From Sphaerochaetaceae bacterium (GTDB lineage Bacteria > Spirochaetota > Spirochaetia > Sphaerochaetales > Sphaerochaetaceae), in NCBI GenBank assembly GCA_028532915.1, contig JAQQAI010000051.1, forward strand, positions 62,001-126,000: a stretch of 64,000 bases of DNA. Reading direction: 5' to 3'. Under the pieces are notes generated by a model, which did not search any database, was not told where the DNA came from, and saw only the letters and a program-made list of their open reading frames with translations. The position numbers and the translations under genes are program-made. The first letter of the stretch is position 1; every line of letters starts with the position of its first letter. Of the stretch, positions 1-9,928 are shown piece by piece.

Positions 1-225
1 GTTCTCGGTCCTGCGGGTCTGCTGAACGGCCATCGGGCAGTCTGTTATCCCGGAGCTGAGGTCAACACCCCCGATTTTGAATTCTCCGACGAACCTGTGT
101 GTGTCGACGGGAATCTCATCACGGCCCGTGGTGCAGGATGTGCCGTCGATTTTTCTCTGGCAATCATTGAACACCTGTATGACAAGGAAACAAGTGACCG
201 CATTCGAAGTGCCATCATCGCCTAG
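1..225 (+). CDS. DJ-1/PfpI family protein, C-terminal fragment
   Basis: The reading frame is open from the first base and ends at TAG 223-225, giving the last 74 residues of a DJ-1/PfpI (ThiJ/YajL) family protein. The visible part begins with the helix-turn segment GPAGLLNGH and has the characteristic CYPGAE, then VDGNLITARGAG and a closing helix DFSLAIIEHLYDK; these match the second half of the DJ-1 fold. The reactive cysteine of the family lies upstream of the window and cannot be checked. Members act as glyoxalase/deglycase-like stress proteins or chaperones, and which role applies here cannot be told. The next gene starts 12 bases downstream, so the two are probably co-transcribed. Confidence 0.8.
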   Translation, partial: VLGPAGLLNGHRAVCYPGAEVNTPDFEFSDEPVCVDGNLITARGAGCAVDFSLAIIEHLYDKETSDRIRSAIIA

Positions 226-237
226 AGGGAGAGTGAG

Positions 238-1752
238 ATGCATGCAGTCGGGTTCGATAATGAAAAGTATTTGAGAGAACAGCGTGATGCCATATTGCAG
301 AGAATGGAATCTACAGACGGCAAACTATATCTTGAGTGCGGAGGAAAGCTCCTTTATGACTATCACGCATCACGGGTTCTTCCAGGTTTTGACCCGAACG
401 TGAAGATGAGAGTCTTTCAGTCGATCAAAGAAAAACTCGATGTGATCGTATGTATCTATGCCGAAGATATCGAAAGAAGAAAGATGCGTAACGATTTCGG
501 GATCACCTATGATACCGATGTGTTCAAGATGATCGATGATTTTGCGATGTGGGATCTGGATGTGCGGAAGGTTGTGATCACCCGTTTCAAAGGGCAGTGG
601 GGAGCTACACAGTTCATGAACCGCCTGACAAGACGGGGAATAACGGTCTATACCCATGGTGAGACCGACGGATATCCTTCAGATGTCGATACGATCGTCA
701 GTGACAGCGGCTATGGTGCCAATTCATATATCGAGACAGATCGTCCCGTAGTGCTGGTCACAGGACCGGGACCTGGGAGCGGTAAACTGGGAACCTGCCT
801 CAGTCAGCTTTATCATGACTACAGGAAGGGAAAAGCAAGCGGATATGCGAAATTCGAAACATTTCCGATCTGGAACCTGCCGATTGACCATCCAGTGAAC
901 AAAGCTTATGAAGCTGCTACCGTCGATATCGGAGATATCAATCAGATAGATCATTTCCATCTGAGTGCATATGGTGAACAGGCGGTCAATTATTCGCGCG
1001 ATATGGAGGCCTTCCCTCTTCTCAGAAGGATCATGGAGAAAATCACGGGAAAACATTCACTCTATCAGTCTCCGACCGATATGGGAGTGAACAGGGCCGG
1101 ATTCGGCATCACGGACGACCCTGTCGTGAGAGAAGCCTCCAGACAGGAGATCATACGGCGCTTTTTTATTACAGCGAGCGAATATGCCCAGGGTATCGGA
1201 ACTGCAGAGGCTCTGTCCAGAATACGGATACTCATGGATTCGATGGACCTCTCTACGCAGATGAGGCCGACTGTTTCAGCTTCCCACGAAGAACTGGAAA
1301 GGGCCGGTGCGAAAGGTAAAGGACATGACGGTATTGTCTGTGCCGCTGCCATTGAACTTGGTGACGGAAAAATCGTGACCGGATCGAACTCCGAACTGAT
1401 GCATGCATCATCCGCACTCATTCTCAATGCGGTGAAGTATCTTGCTCAGATTCCCGACCAGATCGATCTTATTGCAAATTCTACAATCAGTTCTATCAGG
1501 CACCTGAAAAGGAATGTTCTCTCAGGTAGAAGAACAAGTCTCGATGTGGAAGAGACTCTAATCTGCCTTGCGATGAGTGCCGCCTCGAATCCGAGTGCAA
1601 AATATGCTCTCGATAAGCTCTCGCTGCTGAGAAACTGTGAGGTTCATCTGACGCACATCCCTTCTGCAGGTGATATAAGCGGATTAAGGAAGCTTACACT
1701 CCATGTGACCAGCGAACCTGTCTTCCCCAGCAGTTCACTCCTTGCAGAATAG
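238..1752 (+). CDS. DUF1846 (UPF0371) family protein
   Basis: A 504-residue protein with the usual length and the hallmarks of the DUF1846 family: an N-terminal YLECGGKLLYDYHASRVLPGF segment (residues about 31-51), VKMRVFQSIK, and a central VTGPGPGSGKLGTCLSQLYH stretch (about 175-194) that resembles a nucleotide-binding loop. Crystal structures exist for the family but the reaction is not established, so no function is assigned. The start is the ATG at 238, preceded by GAGGGAGAG. It follows the DJ-1 gene by 12 bases and precedes the cytidylate-kinase-like gene in the same direction, suggesting a small operon of conserved but poorly understood proteins. Confidence 0.85.
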   Translation: MHAVGFDNEKYLREQRDAILQRMESTDGKLYLECGGKLLYDYHASRVLPGFDPNVKMRVFQSIKEKLDVIVCIYAEDIERRKMRNDFGITYDTDVFKMIDDFAMWDLDVRKVVITRFKGQWGATQFMNRLTRRGITVYTHGETDGYPSDVDTIVSDSGYGANSYIETDRPVVLVTGPGPGSGKLGTCLSQLYHDYRKGKASGYAKFETFPIWNLPIDHPVNKAYEAATVDIGDINQIDHFHLSAYGEQAVNYSRDMEAFPLLRRIMEKITGKHSLYQSPTDMGVNRAGFGITDDPVVREASRQEIIRRFFITASEYAQGIGTAEALSRIRILMDSMDLSTQMRPTVSASHEELERAGAKGKGHDGIVCAAAIELGDGKIVTGSNSELMHASSALILNAVKYLAQIPDQIDLIANSTISSIRHLKRNVLSGRRTSLDVEETLICLAMSAASNPSAKYALDKLSLLRNCEVHLTHIPSAGDISGLRKLTLHVTSEPVFPSSSLLAE

Positions 1753-1811
1753 ATTCCTCTTTACCTGTAGAACTCTTTGACAGTACAATGAGAACACAAG
1801 GAGGACCTTAT

Positions 1812-2426
1812 ATGCATACAGTTATTACCATAAGCAGACAGTTCGGTAGCGGTGGCAGAGAGATTGGAAGAGGTCTTGCTGAACATTTCAACATACCCTT
1901 TTACGACAGCGTGATCATTACTATGGCAGCTGAGAAGAGCGGTATGAACAAAGAGGTACTCGAGAATCTCGATGAGAAGGCTTCGAACCGGTTTCTTTAT
2001 ACCCTGCCTTCGGGACTTCCGAATCTCGGACAATTGTCAACTCCCGCACTCTATAATATCCCGTTGAGCGATACTCTGTTTCTCACAGAGTATGAGATCA
2101 TCCAGGACCTCGGGAAAAAAGGCCCCTGTGTTATCGTCGGCAGATGCAGCGACTATATCCTGAAAGATATGGAAGATCATGTATCTCTGTTCATTCATGC
2201 ATCCGAACAGTACAGGACAAAACGGATTGCCGAATATGAGCAGATCAGCGAAAAGGAAGCTGCTTCAAAGATCTCCAAATATGACAAAGAAAGAAAGCGC
2301 TACCACGACTATTATGCTGCAAATACCTGGGGGGATGCTTCATTCTACGATCTGACAATAAATTCGGGACTGCTGGGGATCGAAAAGTGCATCAAGGTGA
2401 TCTCTTCGTTTGTCTCAGCCATCTAG
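1812..2426 (+). CDS. cytidylate kinase-like family protein
   Basis: A 204-residue P-loop kinase-like protein. The N-terminus HTVITISRQFGSGGREIGRGLA carries a GSGGREIG variant of the Walker A loop typical of the cytidylate kinase-like family (Pfam Cytidylate_kin2). It continues with FYDSVIITMAAEKSGM and a central CVIVGRCSDYIL, which in this family follows the pattern GRCADYIL. The substrate of the family is not known; it is not the housekeeping Cmk. The start is the ATG at 1812 because AAGGAGG (1798-1804) sits seven bases upstream; an in-frame ATG at 1788 has no such signal. Its stop overlaps by four bases the stop of the convergent diguanylate cyclase gene. Confidence 0.85.
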   Translation: MHTVITISRQFGSGGREIGRGLAEHFNIPFYDSVIITMAAEKSGMNKEVLENLDEKASNRFLYTLPSGLPNLGQLSTPALYNIPLSDTLFLTEYEIIQDLGKKGPCVIVGRCSDYILKDMEDHVSLFIHASEQYRTKRIAEYEQISEKEAASKISKYDKERKRYHDYYAANTWGDASFYDLTINSGLLGIEKCIKVISSFVSAI

Positions 2427-4141
2427 ACAGGGGTGCGTTCAGGGGCCATGGAACCGTTTTTCATTCTCTTTTTGCATTCATACATCCTCTTGTCAGCTTC
2501 GGTTATGACATTGACCAGATTGCAGGGATTCGTGAATGAACACCTTTTTGCTCCTACTGATACAGTATAGGGGCCATAGGAGACTCTGAGAGGATGGTCG
2601 AGAATAGACTGAGCTATGAGAATGAGCTGTTCTTCGGTGACTCTCGGGATGAACGCGACGAACTCATCTCCTCCTATCCGGTAGACATCGGATCCGTAGG
2701 GAACCAGCCTGATGATCTGATAGGCGAAATCTTTCAAGACCTCATCTCCGCATGAGTGACCATATGTATCGTTCATCTTCTTAAGATCGTTGATATCGCA
2801 CACGATCACACCGATGACATCATAGTATTTCTTGTTCTTCATGATCTGTTCTATCTGGTTGTCATAGGCCATCCGGTTGTTCAGTCCGGTGAGGGAGTCT
2901 GTGAGGGCCAGTTCAAGCAGTTTCTGTTCTCTGAACGATGTCTGACGGTGCTGACTGATAACCCGCAGAGTCTGAAACAGCATGATTGAACCGCTGATGC
3001 CCATTCCGAGATGAAGAAGGACAGCGTCATCTGGATTCACCTGCAGAAGAAGGAGTAATTCCTCCGCTCCAACTGTCACCAGAAGTACTGCGATCGCATA
3101 GATGAAGGTGATCAACTCCCTGTTCCCTTCGAAATAGTCGATGATAAGGACTGTTGTGAGTGAGATGATGTAAAGTCCGAGAGATAATCCTGCGATGCTG
3201 ATCAGATCGGTATATTCGAACAAGCCGGTCAGCTGCCCCAAACCACCTGCGATATATGCTGTTATGAAACCGTAGGATATGTAGAGAAACCCCTTCGTTT
3301 TTCTTCTGATGATCCTGTATGAGTTATTCACGTACTGGACGAGAAAGTAGGGGAGGAGGAACAGTGCTATGATACTGAAATTAAGAGGCATGATAGGATT
3401 GGCGACAATGAAGAATTTGCATGAAGTCTGAGTCACCACCCAGGCACCGAGAGCACACTCGATCAACCCGAAATAGAGTATCGAACGATTCACATTCCTT
3501 TCAGAGAATCTGAAGGATACTGCGACAGCAGCTGCACCGATGAGCAGGAACATTCCTCCGAAGACCAGGGAAGGCCACTCTCTCAATTCATGTACTATCA
3601 GTGTCGATTTTTGTGCAAGAATGGGAACTTCGATAGCGCCGGAGAAGGCATTATCGGAGGTGAAATGGTAGACAAGAGTGAGATGTGCTCCTTCATAACC
3701 GTCAGGAAGATCGATGAACTGGGTGTAACCGCCTCCCAGGACGGGTTTTTTCCATCCGCCTGTATGTCCGAAAGAATAGATGATTTGACCATCAAGAAGA
3801 ACATCCAGAGATGTCATTGAGGTGTGAACCGCAAGACAGTTGATGCCTTCAAGGCCTTCTTCTGGTAATGTGGTCGTTGCTCTGACTTCTTTTCCCTCAA
3901 CCTTCTGATCAAGCACGACAGGCAGAAGTACGTCACTATCGAATATTTCATCATCGATAGAAACAGACCATCCGGATTCGAGATGAATCATTCTGTCATC
4001 GACTACAGGCGGCACCTGAAGCTGAGAATCGAAATATAGAGAGAAGCAGAGCACGATGACGACCATGATGAACCCGACTCTGAGCAGATGCGGAGGATGT
4101 TGCCTTCTTACTTTGGGTGTCGGAAGTTTAGTATTTACCAT
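2423..4141 (-). CDS. membrane diguanylate cyclase (7TM receptor region + GGDEF)
   Basis: A 572-residue sensor that should make cyclic di-GMP at the inner membrane. The order of parts is: cytoplasmic basic N-terminus, one membrane segment (about 23-40), a periplasmic beta-rich domain (about 45-185), seven hydrophobic segments (about 188-390) resembling the 7TMR-DISM arrangement, a short linker helix, and a GGDEF domain (about 405-560). The active-site motif is intact (VYRIGGDEFVAF). The usual inhibitory RxxD motif just upstream is replaced by PYGS, so feedback inhibition by c-di-GMP is probably absent. No SD sequence is obvious before the ATG at 4141. It is a single gene, convergent with the kinase-like gene. 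The ligand sensed is unknown. Confidence 0.85.
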   Translation of the reverse strand: MVNTKLPTPKVRRQHPPHLLRVGFIMVVIVLCFSLYFDSQLQVPPVVDDRMIHLESGWSVSIDDEIFDSDVLLPVVLDQKVEGKEVRATTTLPEEGLEGINCLAVHTSMTSLDVLLDGQIIYSFGHTGGWKKPVLGGGYTQFIDLPDGYEGAHLTLVYHFTSDNAFSGAIEVPILAQKSTLIVHELREWPSLVFGGMFLLIGAAAVAVSFRFSERNVNRSILYFGLIECALGAWVVTQTSCKFFIVANPIMPLNFSIIALFLLPYFLVQYVNNSYRIIRRKTKGFLYISYGFITAYIAGGLGQLTGLFEYTDLISIAGLSLGLYIISLTTVLIIDYFEGNRELITFIYAIAVLLVTVGAEELLLLLQVNPDDAVLLHLGMGISGSIMLFQTLRVISQHRQTSFREQKLLELALTDSLTGLNNRMAYDNQIEQIMKNKKYYDVIGVIVCDINDLKKMNDTYGHSCGDEVLKDFAYQIIRLVPYGSDVYRIGGDEFVAFIPRVTEEQLILIAQSILDHPLRVSYGPYTVSVGAKRCSFTNPCNLVNVITEADKRMYECKKRMKNGSMAPERTPV

Positions 4142-4221
4142 ATTATAAATTAATTCATCCTCTTACATTTTATCTGTTAGATGTTGTGTGTTATCATAGC
4201 ATAACTTCCTGCTGTTATAAA

Positions 4222-4253
4222 AGAAAAAAATACCGCATCTGAGATGCGGTATT
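4222..4253 (-). terminator. rho-independent terminator of ackA
   Basis: A perfect 11-bp stem, AATACCGCATC / GATGCGGTATT with a TGA loop (4229-4253). Read on the minus strand just after the ackA stop, it is followed by a T-rich tract (TTTTTTTCTTTT). Confidence 0.85.
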
Positions 4254-4266
4254 CATATGGAGGTAA

Positions 4267-5601
4267 TTACCTCGGATAAACGAGGACTTTTTCAAGCTCT
4301 GGCTTCTTTGCAAGATCCTCTTTCAGTGCGGCGGCTCTGGCCTTATTTACATAATCTTTATGCTGGAATGAATAGGTGAAATTCATATGCACGTCATAGG
4401 TTCCCTGCATGAGTGCATATGCATCTTCGGTCATCACCAGTTCTTCATCTGTCGGGATGATGTAGATCCTGACCGGAGATCCGTCAACACTGATATCCAG
4501 TTCTCCGTTTCTGCACTGTGCTATCGCATTTTTCTGTTCGTCGAGGTGGATTCCCAGAATCTCAAGGTCCTTCAACGATCCGAGTCTGATATGGGGTGCC
4601 ATCTCTCCGACTCCTGCCGTGAAAACGACCGCATCGACCCTTCCGAGTTCGGCAGCGTATGCTCCGATGTATTTCTTGATCCGGTGGGTTTCCATGTCTA
4701 TTGCAAGCTGTGCCTTCTCGTTTCCTTCGGCGGCAGCGGAACGGACATCGCGTCGGTCGCTCATCCCGCAGATTCCCATCAGACCGCTTTTCTTGTTGAG
4801 ACTGGTATCCATATCGTTGACATTCATACCGGTATTATTGCAGATATAGGGAAGAATGGCAGGATCCAGATCTCCGCTTCTTGTACCCATGACGAGCCCT
4901 TCAAGAGGTGTGAGACCCATCGATGTGTCGACACATACTCCGTTTTTGACTGCACAGATCGAAGAACCGTTTCCTATATGGCAGATGATGAGATTCGTAT
5001 CTTTCGGGTCTTTACCGAGCAGAACAGAAGCTCTCTTTGCTGTATACAGATATGATGTGCCGTGGAATCCGTAACGTCTCACGTTGTGATCCTTATACCA
5101 TTCATAGGGGACGGCATACATGTATGATTCAGGAGGCATAGTCTGATGCCAAGCGGTATCCATGATGATTGCATGAGGGATATCCGGCATTACAGAAAGC
5201 GCGGCTTCGATACCCATGATATTCGCCGGCATGTGAAGCGGTCCGAGCGGGATGAACGCTTTGATCTGTTCGATCACCTCTTTTGTGATGAGCGCCGACT
5301 GTTTGAATAATTCTCCGCCATGCAGGACTCTGTGTCCGACAGCACCTATTTCACTCATGTCCGAGATGACACCATGTTCGCTGTCGAGCAGCATTTTGAT
5401 GATCAATTCGATTGCTTCTTTATGAGTAGGGCATTGTACTTTTTCAGTATATTTTCCGTTCGTTGTCTTCTTGTGTTCAATGATCGAGTACTCCAACCCG
5501 ATACGTTCGACGACTCCGACAGCTAATACCGCTTTCTCGTTCCAGTCATACACCTGATATTTTGCGGAAGAACTCCCGCAATTCAGTGTGAGAATAATCA
5601 T
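4267..5601 (-). CDS. ackA: acetate kinase
   Basis: Converts acetyl phosphate and ADP to acetate and ATP, the energy-yielding step of acetate fermentation in the cytoplasm. The 444-residue protein has the ASKHA kinase signatures: [11 protein letters not shown] at residues 5-15, [10 protein letters not shown] near 86, the catalytic-region DTAWHQTMP near 145, [10 protein letters not shown] near 175 and the phosphate/adenosine motif [10 protein letters not shown] near 205. It is somewhat longer than the roughly 400-residue average, the extra being at the C-terminus. The SD CAGGAGG precedes the ATG by seven bases. No phosphotransacetylase gene is adjacent. The gene stands alone with its own terminator, typical of a constitutive fermentative gene. 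Confidence 0.97.
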   Translation of the reverse strand: MIILTLNCGSSSAKYQVYDWNEKAVLAVGVVERIGLEYSIIEHKKTTNGKYTEKVQCPTHKEAIELIIKMLLDSEHGVISDMSEIGAVGHRVLHGGELFKQSALITKEVIEQIKAFIPLGPLHMPANIMGIEAALSVMPDIPHAIIMDTAWHQTMPPESYMYAVPYEWYKDHNVRRYGFHGTSYLYTAKRASVLLGKDPKDTNLIICHIGNGSSICAVKNGVCVDTSMGLTPLEGLVMGTRSGDLDPAILPYICNNTGMNVNDMDTSLNKKSGLMGICGMSDRRDVRSAAAEGNEKAQLAIDMETHRIKKYIGAYAAELGRVDAVVFTAGVGEMAPHIRLGSLKDLEILGIHLDEQKNAIAQCRNGELDISVDGSPVRIYIIPTDEELVMTEDAYALMQGTYDVHMNFTYSFQHKDYVNKARAAALKEDLAKKPELEKVLVYPR

Positions 5602-5680
5602 GACGACCTCCTGAATTTTGGCTCAAATTGTAATATTTGTTTTAACGGGCTAATTTTTACATGCATAGAATAAAAAATCA

Positions 5681-6988
5681 ATGATTTCGATTCAATCATT
5701 TTACTCTCTCCGTATATTTATCATGAGATGGCAGAAAAAGAGGTGGATGATACTGGCCTTTCTCTTCTTTTTATCTGATAGCGCTTATCCGCACGAAATA
5801 GATCTCAGCTGTGAAGGCACTAGACTGGATATGGAGGTCGGCAACTCGATTTCTATCGGCAGCGACAGCACAATCTTCTACACTACGGAATCGGTCTTCG
5901 ATGAAGAGTTCTTATTTCGTTCCAAATTTATGGTAACGTCCCCTGTGCTTTCGGTGGCCGATATCACAGGAGCCAAGGGGATCGAGATGCTCAGCGGAGA
6001 TATCTATCGGACGCCTTTGAGAGTGAATTTCTCCGGCGGTCCGATGAAATACAGTCCGGGAGGGGCAGACAGGGTGGCACTTGTGCTGAATATGAGATTA
6101 TCCAGCATTGATCTGTATCCATATATTCTCTTTCGTACGGGGAAAGAGCGCTCCTGTTTTTCCGAAGGGATCGTGGCAGGTGATGATGGTCTGAGCATGG
6201 GCTTATCATTTTCGGAAACAGTCAGAGAGAGCACAGTTGATGATCCTGTAGTGTTTTGGGACAGGTTGTTTCCTCAGCAAAGTGCGAATGTGTTTCTGTT
6301 CGAAAGAAAGAGACCTTTTCAGTTTCTTACTGTCTCCTATCTGGTGAACGCACATTTTGCTGTGAGGTACGCACCGGCTTTCTCCTCAATTTTCAATATC
6401 GTGATCGATGGTGCAGGCGCTCACCGTCTGACGTGTGAGATGACTCAGTTTCCCGTTCTTCGATCCTATTGGGAGAGCACCACGTATGATCTTCTCAAAA
6501 GCAGTGCGTACAGACTATATCTGCGATATCGTTATGAAGGGGAGTCTCTCATTTTCAGCGGAACTTACAGGCATATACGTTCGCGTAGAGAGCCTTTCGC
6601 CTCGTATTATCAGGAGTATACCGATGAACTTGTCTGCAAAATCAGCACGAACCTCATACATGCAGAAAGTTCAAGAAGGGTGAGAATGGAGCCGACCGGG
6701 AAGATCACGTTCAGAGATTCTTTTTCATTGTCCTGTGCATTCTCTCTTTTCGATGTGGATATGCAATTCTCCGTCAGAACCGTCAGCGAAGAGGGCAGTT
6801 TCTCATCATTTCAAGCAGATGCGGCCTTCGAATCTGCAGGATTCGCGGTCGGGGTCACCGTGCATGATGATCTGTCGCTGGAGGCTGATCTCTCATACAG
6901 CTGTATCGATATCAATTTACCTCTAACGATTAAGATCTCAACGGCAAAGACTATCCGTATCGATGTGGAATTTACCAGCGACCGATGA
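5681..6988 (+). CDS. exported beta-rich protein of unknown function
   Basis: I do not recognise this family. The product is up to 435 residues with a basic N-terminus and a hydrophobic stretch WMILAFLFFLSDSAYP (about 23-38) that reads as a signal peptide, followed by about 390 residues of alternating polar/hydrophobic strands rich in S, F, Y and R, as in outer-membrane barrels. It ends in VEFTSDR rather than a terminal aromatic, so a barrel is not certain. No SD is evident for the ATG at 5681; the ATG at 5723 (MRWQKKR) would give a more usual signal peptide. The 3' end overlaps the end of convergent murB by 17 bases. Confidence 0.6.
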   Translation: MISIQSFYSLRIFIMRWQKKRWMILAFLFFLSDSAYPHEIDLSCEGTRLDMEVGNSISIGSDSTIFYTTESVFDEEFLFRSKFMVTSPVLSVADITGAKGIEMLSGDIYRTPLRVNFSGGPMKYSPGGADRVALVLNMRLSSIDLYPYILFRTGKERSCFSEGIVAGDDGLSMGLSFSETVRESTVDDPVVFWDRLFPQQSANVFLFERKRPFQFLTVSYLVNAHFAVRYAPAFSSIFNIVIDGAGAHRLTCEMTQFPVLRSYWESTTYDLLKSSAYRLYLRYRYEGESLIFSGTYRHIRSRREPFASYYQEYTDELVCKISTNLIHAESSRRVRMEPTGKITFRDSFSLSCAFSLFDVDMQFSVRTVSEEGSFSSFQADAAFESAGFAVGVTVHDDLSLEADLSYSCIDINLPLTIKISTAKTIRIDVEFTSDR

Positions 6989-7910
6989 GCTGCACTTCAC
7001 GCTCAAGAGAGATCGAAGTCTCTTTCTCGATCTTTTCGCGAACCATCTCCGAAAGGGCATATATGTCCGCACTTGTTGTATCCTGAGAGGACTTCAAAAT
7101 GAAATTAGCATGATTCGCGCTGACGATCGCTCCGTGGTAGTTCATTTGCTTCAGACCTGTTTTCTCGATGAGTCTTCCCGCTGATTCTCCCGGCGGATTT
7201 TTGAACATACAGCCTGCACTGGGCAGATCGAACTGTCCTTTTCTCAACCTGATATTCCGGCTTTCCTCCTTGGCCAGACGGGCTTCGGAGGAATTCTTGT
7301 TGGGTATAAGGCGCAGTGCAACTTCGTAGAGGACGCACTCTTTGCCGCTGAAAAAGGATGCTCTGTATTGTCTGTCTGCTTTGAACGGGTAGTATCGGAA
7401 AAGATTCCCCCCGTAGTCTACATAATCGACCCATTCCACGAAATCCATGATAGAGACTTCTCTGACTCCGGCATTTCCCCATACCGCGCCTCCTATGGAT
7501 CCGGGAAGACCTCCCAGCGGTTCGAGACCGCTGAGATTGTGTTCGATGGCAACGTTTATCGCCGTGTCCAGAGGAAGGCCGCTGTGAGCCACGCAGAGCA
7601 CTCCGCGAATATGATGCCGGTTGAGACCGGTCAGAAGGATGACGAGTCCTTCAACTCCCTTGTCACTGATGAGTACATTCGATCCGCCTGCGAGTATCGT
7701 TACAGGAAGATTCCTCTCTTCAGCCCATCTGAGAGCTTCTCTGAGCTCGTCGAGATGGCCCGGTTCAGCAAGATAATCTGCAGCCCCACCGGTGCGGTAG
7801 GTTGAATGCATCCTGAGCGGTACGTTGGCTCTGATGATCTGGTCTATATTGATTTTTTCACTTTCATTGCGTATTGTTGTACTCACACAGGAATAATATC
7901 TTATTTTCAC
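6972..7910 (-). CDS. murB: UDP-N-acetylenolpyruvoylglucosamine reductase
   Basis: Reduces UDP-GlcNAc-enolpyruvate to UDP-MurNAc with NADPH and FAD in the peptidoglycan precursor pathway. The FAD-binding motif is LAGGSNVLISDKGVEGLVI (about 74-92), followed by GLEPLGGLPGSIGGAVWGNAG (about 130-150) and the active-site loop SAGCMFKNP (about 229-237). In that loop the proton-donating residue is Cys instead of the E. coli Ser, a variant I know from other bacteria. The assigned start is a GTG at 7910 with GGAGA lying only one or two bases upstream, so the true start is uncertain; the conserved region begins near residue 30. Its presence implies that the organism makes peptidoglycan. Confidence 0.93.
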   Translation of the reverse strand: MKIRYYSCVSTTIRNESEKINIDQIIRANVPLRMHSTYRTGGAADYLAEPGHLDELREALRWAEERNLPVTILAGGSNVLISDKGVEGLVILLTGLNRHHIRGVLCVAHSGLPLDTAINVAIEHNLSGLEPLGGLPGSIGGAVWGNAGVREVSIMDFVEWVDYVDYGGNLFRYYPFKADRQYRASFFSGKECVLYEVALRLIPNKNSSEARLAKEESRNIRLRKGQFDLPSAGCMFKNPPGESAGRLIEKTGLKQMNYHGAIVSANHANFILKSSQDTTSADIYALSEMVREKIEKETSISLEREVQLIGRW

Positions 7911-7956
7911 TCTCCGTTCAATGCTGTGAAAAATCGATAAGATAGAAGGAACAATA

Positions 7957-9372
7957 ATGAATATATCAATCTACAATACTATGGACCGGAAAATCGAACC
8001 TTTTATTCCTTTACACGGGAAGAGTGTCGGGATGTATTGCTGTGGCCCTACAGTCTATAATTATGCACATATCGGGAATCTCCGGACATATATCTTCGAA
8101 GACCTGCTGCACAGGATCCTCACTTATGCAGGCTACGATCTCAAGCATGTGATGAATGTCACCGATGTCGGACACCTCAGCGATGACGGCGATGAGGGTG
8201 AGGACAAGATGGAAAGAAGATCGAGGGAGAGCGGAATGAGCGTCTATGATATCGCTCAGATGTATACTGCAGCCTTTTTCGAAGATACTGATGCTCTCAA
8301 TATCATCACACCTGACGTTGCATGCAGAGCGACAGAACATATTGATCAGATGATAGCGCTGATAAAACGGCTCGAAGAGAACGGCCATACCTATATCAGC
8401 GGAGGGAATGTCTATTTCAGTATCGATACCTTTCCCGAATACGGTCGTCTGGCCAAATTGAATCTGGATCAGCTGCAGTCAGGAGCCAGGATCGAAGTCG
8501 ATGAGAACAAGAAGAATCCGAAAGATTTCGTACTCTGGTTCACAAAATCAAAATTCGAGAATCATGCGATGATGTGGGATTCTCCCTGGGGTTCCGGTTA
8601 TCCCGGATGGCATATCGAATGTTCGGCGATGAGCATGCATTATCTCGGTGAATCTTTTGATATTCACTGCGGCGGGATCGACCACGTCAATGTTCATCAT
8701 ACCAATGAGATCGCACAGAGTGAGGCGGCAACAGGAAAGAACTGGGTAAAATACTGGGTGCACGGTGAGTTCCTCATCAATGAAACCGGTAAAATGTCCA
8801 AATCCAAAGGAGAGTTCCTCACACTTTCTCTTCTGAAGGAGAAAGGATATGAGCCTCTCGATTACCGTTACTTCTGTCTTGGAGGCCATTACCGTTCCCA
8901 GCTTGTCTTCTCCTGGAAATCTCTTGATGCTGCAAAGAACGGAAGAAAGAATCTGATGAAGGCGGTTTCAGGATTGCCTTTCGATACGTCCCGTACCGTA
9001 GAGAGTATCACAGATGAGGACTCGCTTTCCTACCTCGAGCAGTTCAAAGACCATATCAGTGTAGATTTGCACATTCCTCAAGCTCTCGCTCTTTTGTGGA
9101 CATTGGTAAAAGATAGTACAGTTTCAGATGAAGACAAAGCTGTTCTTATCAGAGATATGGACAGGATATTCGCCCTGGATCTCACGGTGAAACAACCTGA
9201 AGGGGATGAAAGTGATATTCCTCAGGAGATACACGATCTGGTTGAACAGAGGGTTCAGGCCAAGAAAGATAAGAATTATCCCCTGGCGGATGAGGTTCGT
9301 GCTATAGTAGAGAGCAAAGGGTATCTGATTAAGGATACTAAAGATGGACCTATAGTTTCTAAGAAATTGTAA
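7957..9372 (+). CDS. cysS: cysteinyl-tRNA synthetase
   Basis: Charges tRNA-Cys with cysteine. The 471-residue class I synthetase has the zinc-site YCCGPTVYNYAHIGNLRTY with the HIGH-type signature AHIGN (residues about 27-47), the second zinc ligand in WHIECSAMS, the GGIDHVNVHHTNE segment, and the KMSKS loop GKMSKSKG near 272. The C-terminal DALR-like helical region and the segment PLADEVRAIVESKGYLIKDT complete the usual layout. The length fits the family. It lies on the opposite strand from murB, with 46 bases between the divergent starts, and is followed by the sigma-factor gene after 28 bases. Confidence 0.97.
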   Translation: MNISIYNTMDRKIEPFIPLHGKSVGMYCCGPTVYNYAHIGNLRTYIFEDLLHRILTYAGYDLKHVMNVTDVGHLSDDGDEGEDKMERRSRESGMSVYDIAQMYTAAFFEDTDALNIITPDVACRATEHIDQMIALIKRLEENGHTYISGGNVYFSIDTFPEYGRLAKLNLDQLQSGARIEVDENKKNPKDFVLWFTKSKFENHAMMWDSPWGSGYPGWHIECSAMSMHYLGESFDIHCGGIDHVNVHHTNEIAQSEAATGKNWVKYWVHGEFLINETGKMSKSKGEFLTLSLLKEKGYEPLDYRYFCLGGHYRSQLVFSWKSLDAAKNGRKNLMKAVSGLPFDTSRTVESITDEDSLSYLEQFKDHISVDLHIPQALALLWTLVKDSTVSDEDKAVLIRDMDRIFALDLTVKQPEGDESDIPQEIHDLVEQRVQAKKDKNYPLADEVRAIVESKGYLIKDTKDGPIVSKKL

Positions 9373-9400
9373 CCGTCATGATATGTGAGTTGTTAAGTAT

Positions 9401-9928
9401 ATGGAAATAAAAAGTAGCGAGAACGCATCATTTCAGAGAGTGTACAAAGAAGTATTTCCTGTATTGATGAGAGTTGCATACCATGTGACCTATAATCTGG
9501 ATGTTTCCGAGGACATTGTCCAGGAGTCGTTCATCAGGTTTTATGAGAAGAATATCGATTTTGTTTCGGTTGATGAAGCCAAGTACTGGCTGATCAGGGT
9601 TACCAAGAATCTTGCCATCAACGTTGTGAAACGGAAATCGAGGGAGAAGGCGATGGTCGATAAGATCAAGAAAGTACCTAAGACTCCCGTTCAGAATGGT
9701 GAAGATGCTCTCATGAACACGGAGACAAGAGAGATGGTTCGTTCGGCTGTGGAGAAGCTGCCCGAGAAACTCAAGTCGGTTCTCATACTGAAAGAGTATG
9801 CGGATCTGAACTACAAGCAGATCGGAGTCATTCTTCATATTTCAGAGAGTAATGTAAAGGTCAGGGTGCACCGAGCCAGAAAGATGATGGAAACGATGCT
9901 TGACCGGGGAGAAATGCATGTGTCTTGA
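9401..9928 (+). CDS. ECF-type RNA polymerase sigma factor
   Basis: A 175-residue sigma-70-family protein with only regions 2 and 4, as in extracytoplasmic-function sigma factors. Region 2 includes DVSEDIVQESFIRFYEKN (about 39-56) and the -10-recognition helix AKYWLIRVTKNLAINVVKRKSRE. Region 4 carries AVEKLPEKLKSVLILKEYADLNYKQIGVILHISESNVKVRVHRARKMM with a clear helix-turn-helix (about 112-160). It directs RNA polymerase to a dedicated promoter set when released from its anti-sigma factor. The next gene, which overlaps it by 11 bases, encodes that likely partner. No autoregulated promoter could be recognised by eye upstream, so the signal and regulon are unknown. Confidence 0.92.
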   Translation: MEIKSSENASFQRVYKEVFPVLMRVAYHVTYNLDVSEDIVQESFIRFYEKNIDFVSVDEAKYWLIRVTKNLAINVVKRKSREKAMVDKIKKVPKTPVQNGEDALMNTETREMVRSAVEKLPEKLKSVLILKEYADLNYKQIGVILHISESNVKVRVHRARKMMETMLDRGEMHVS

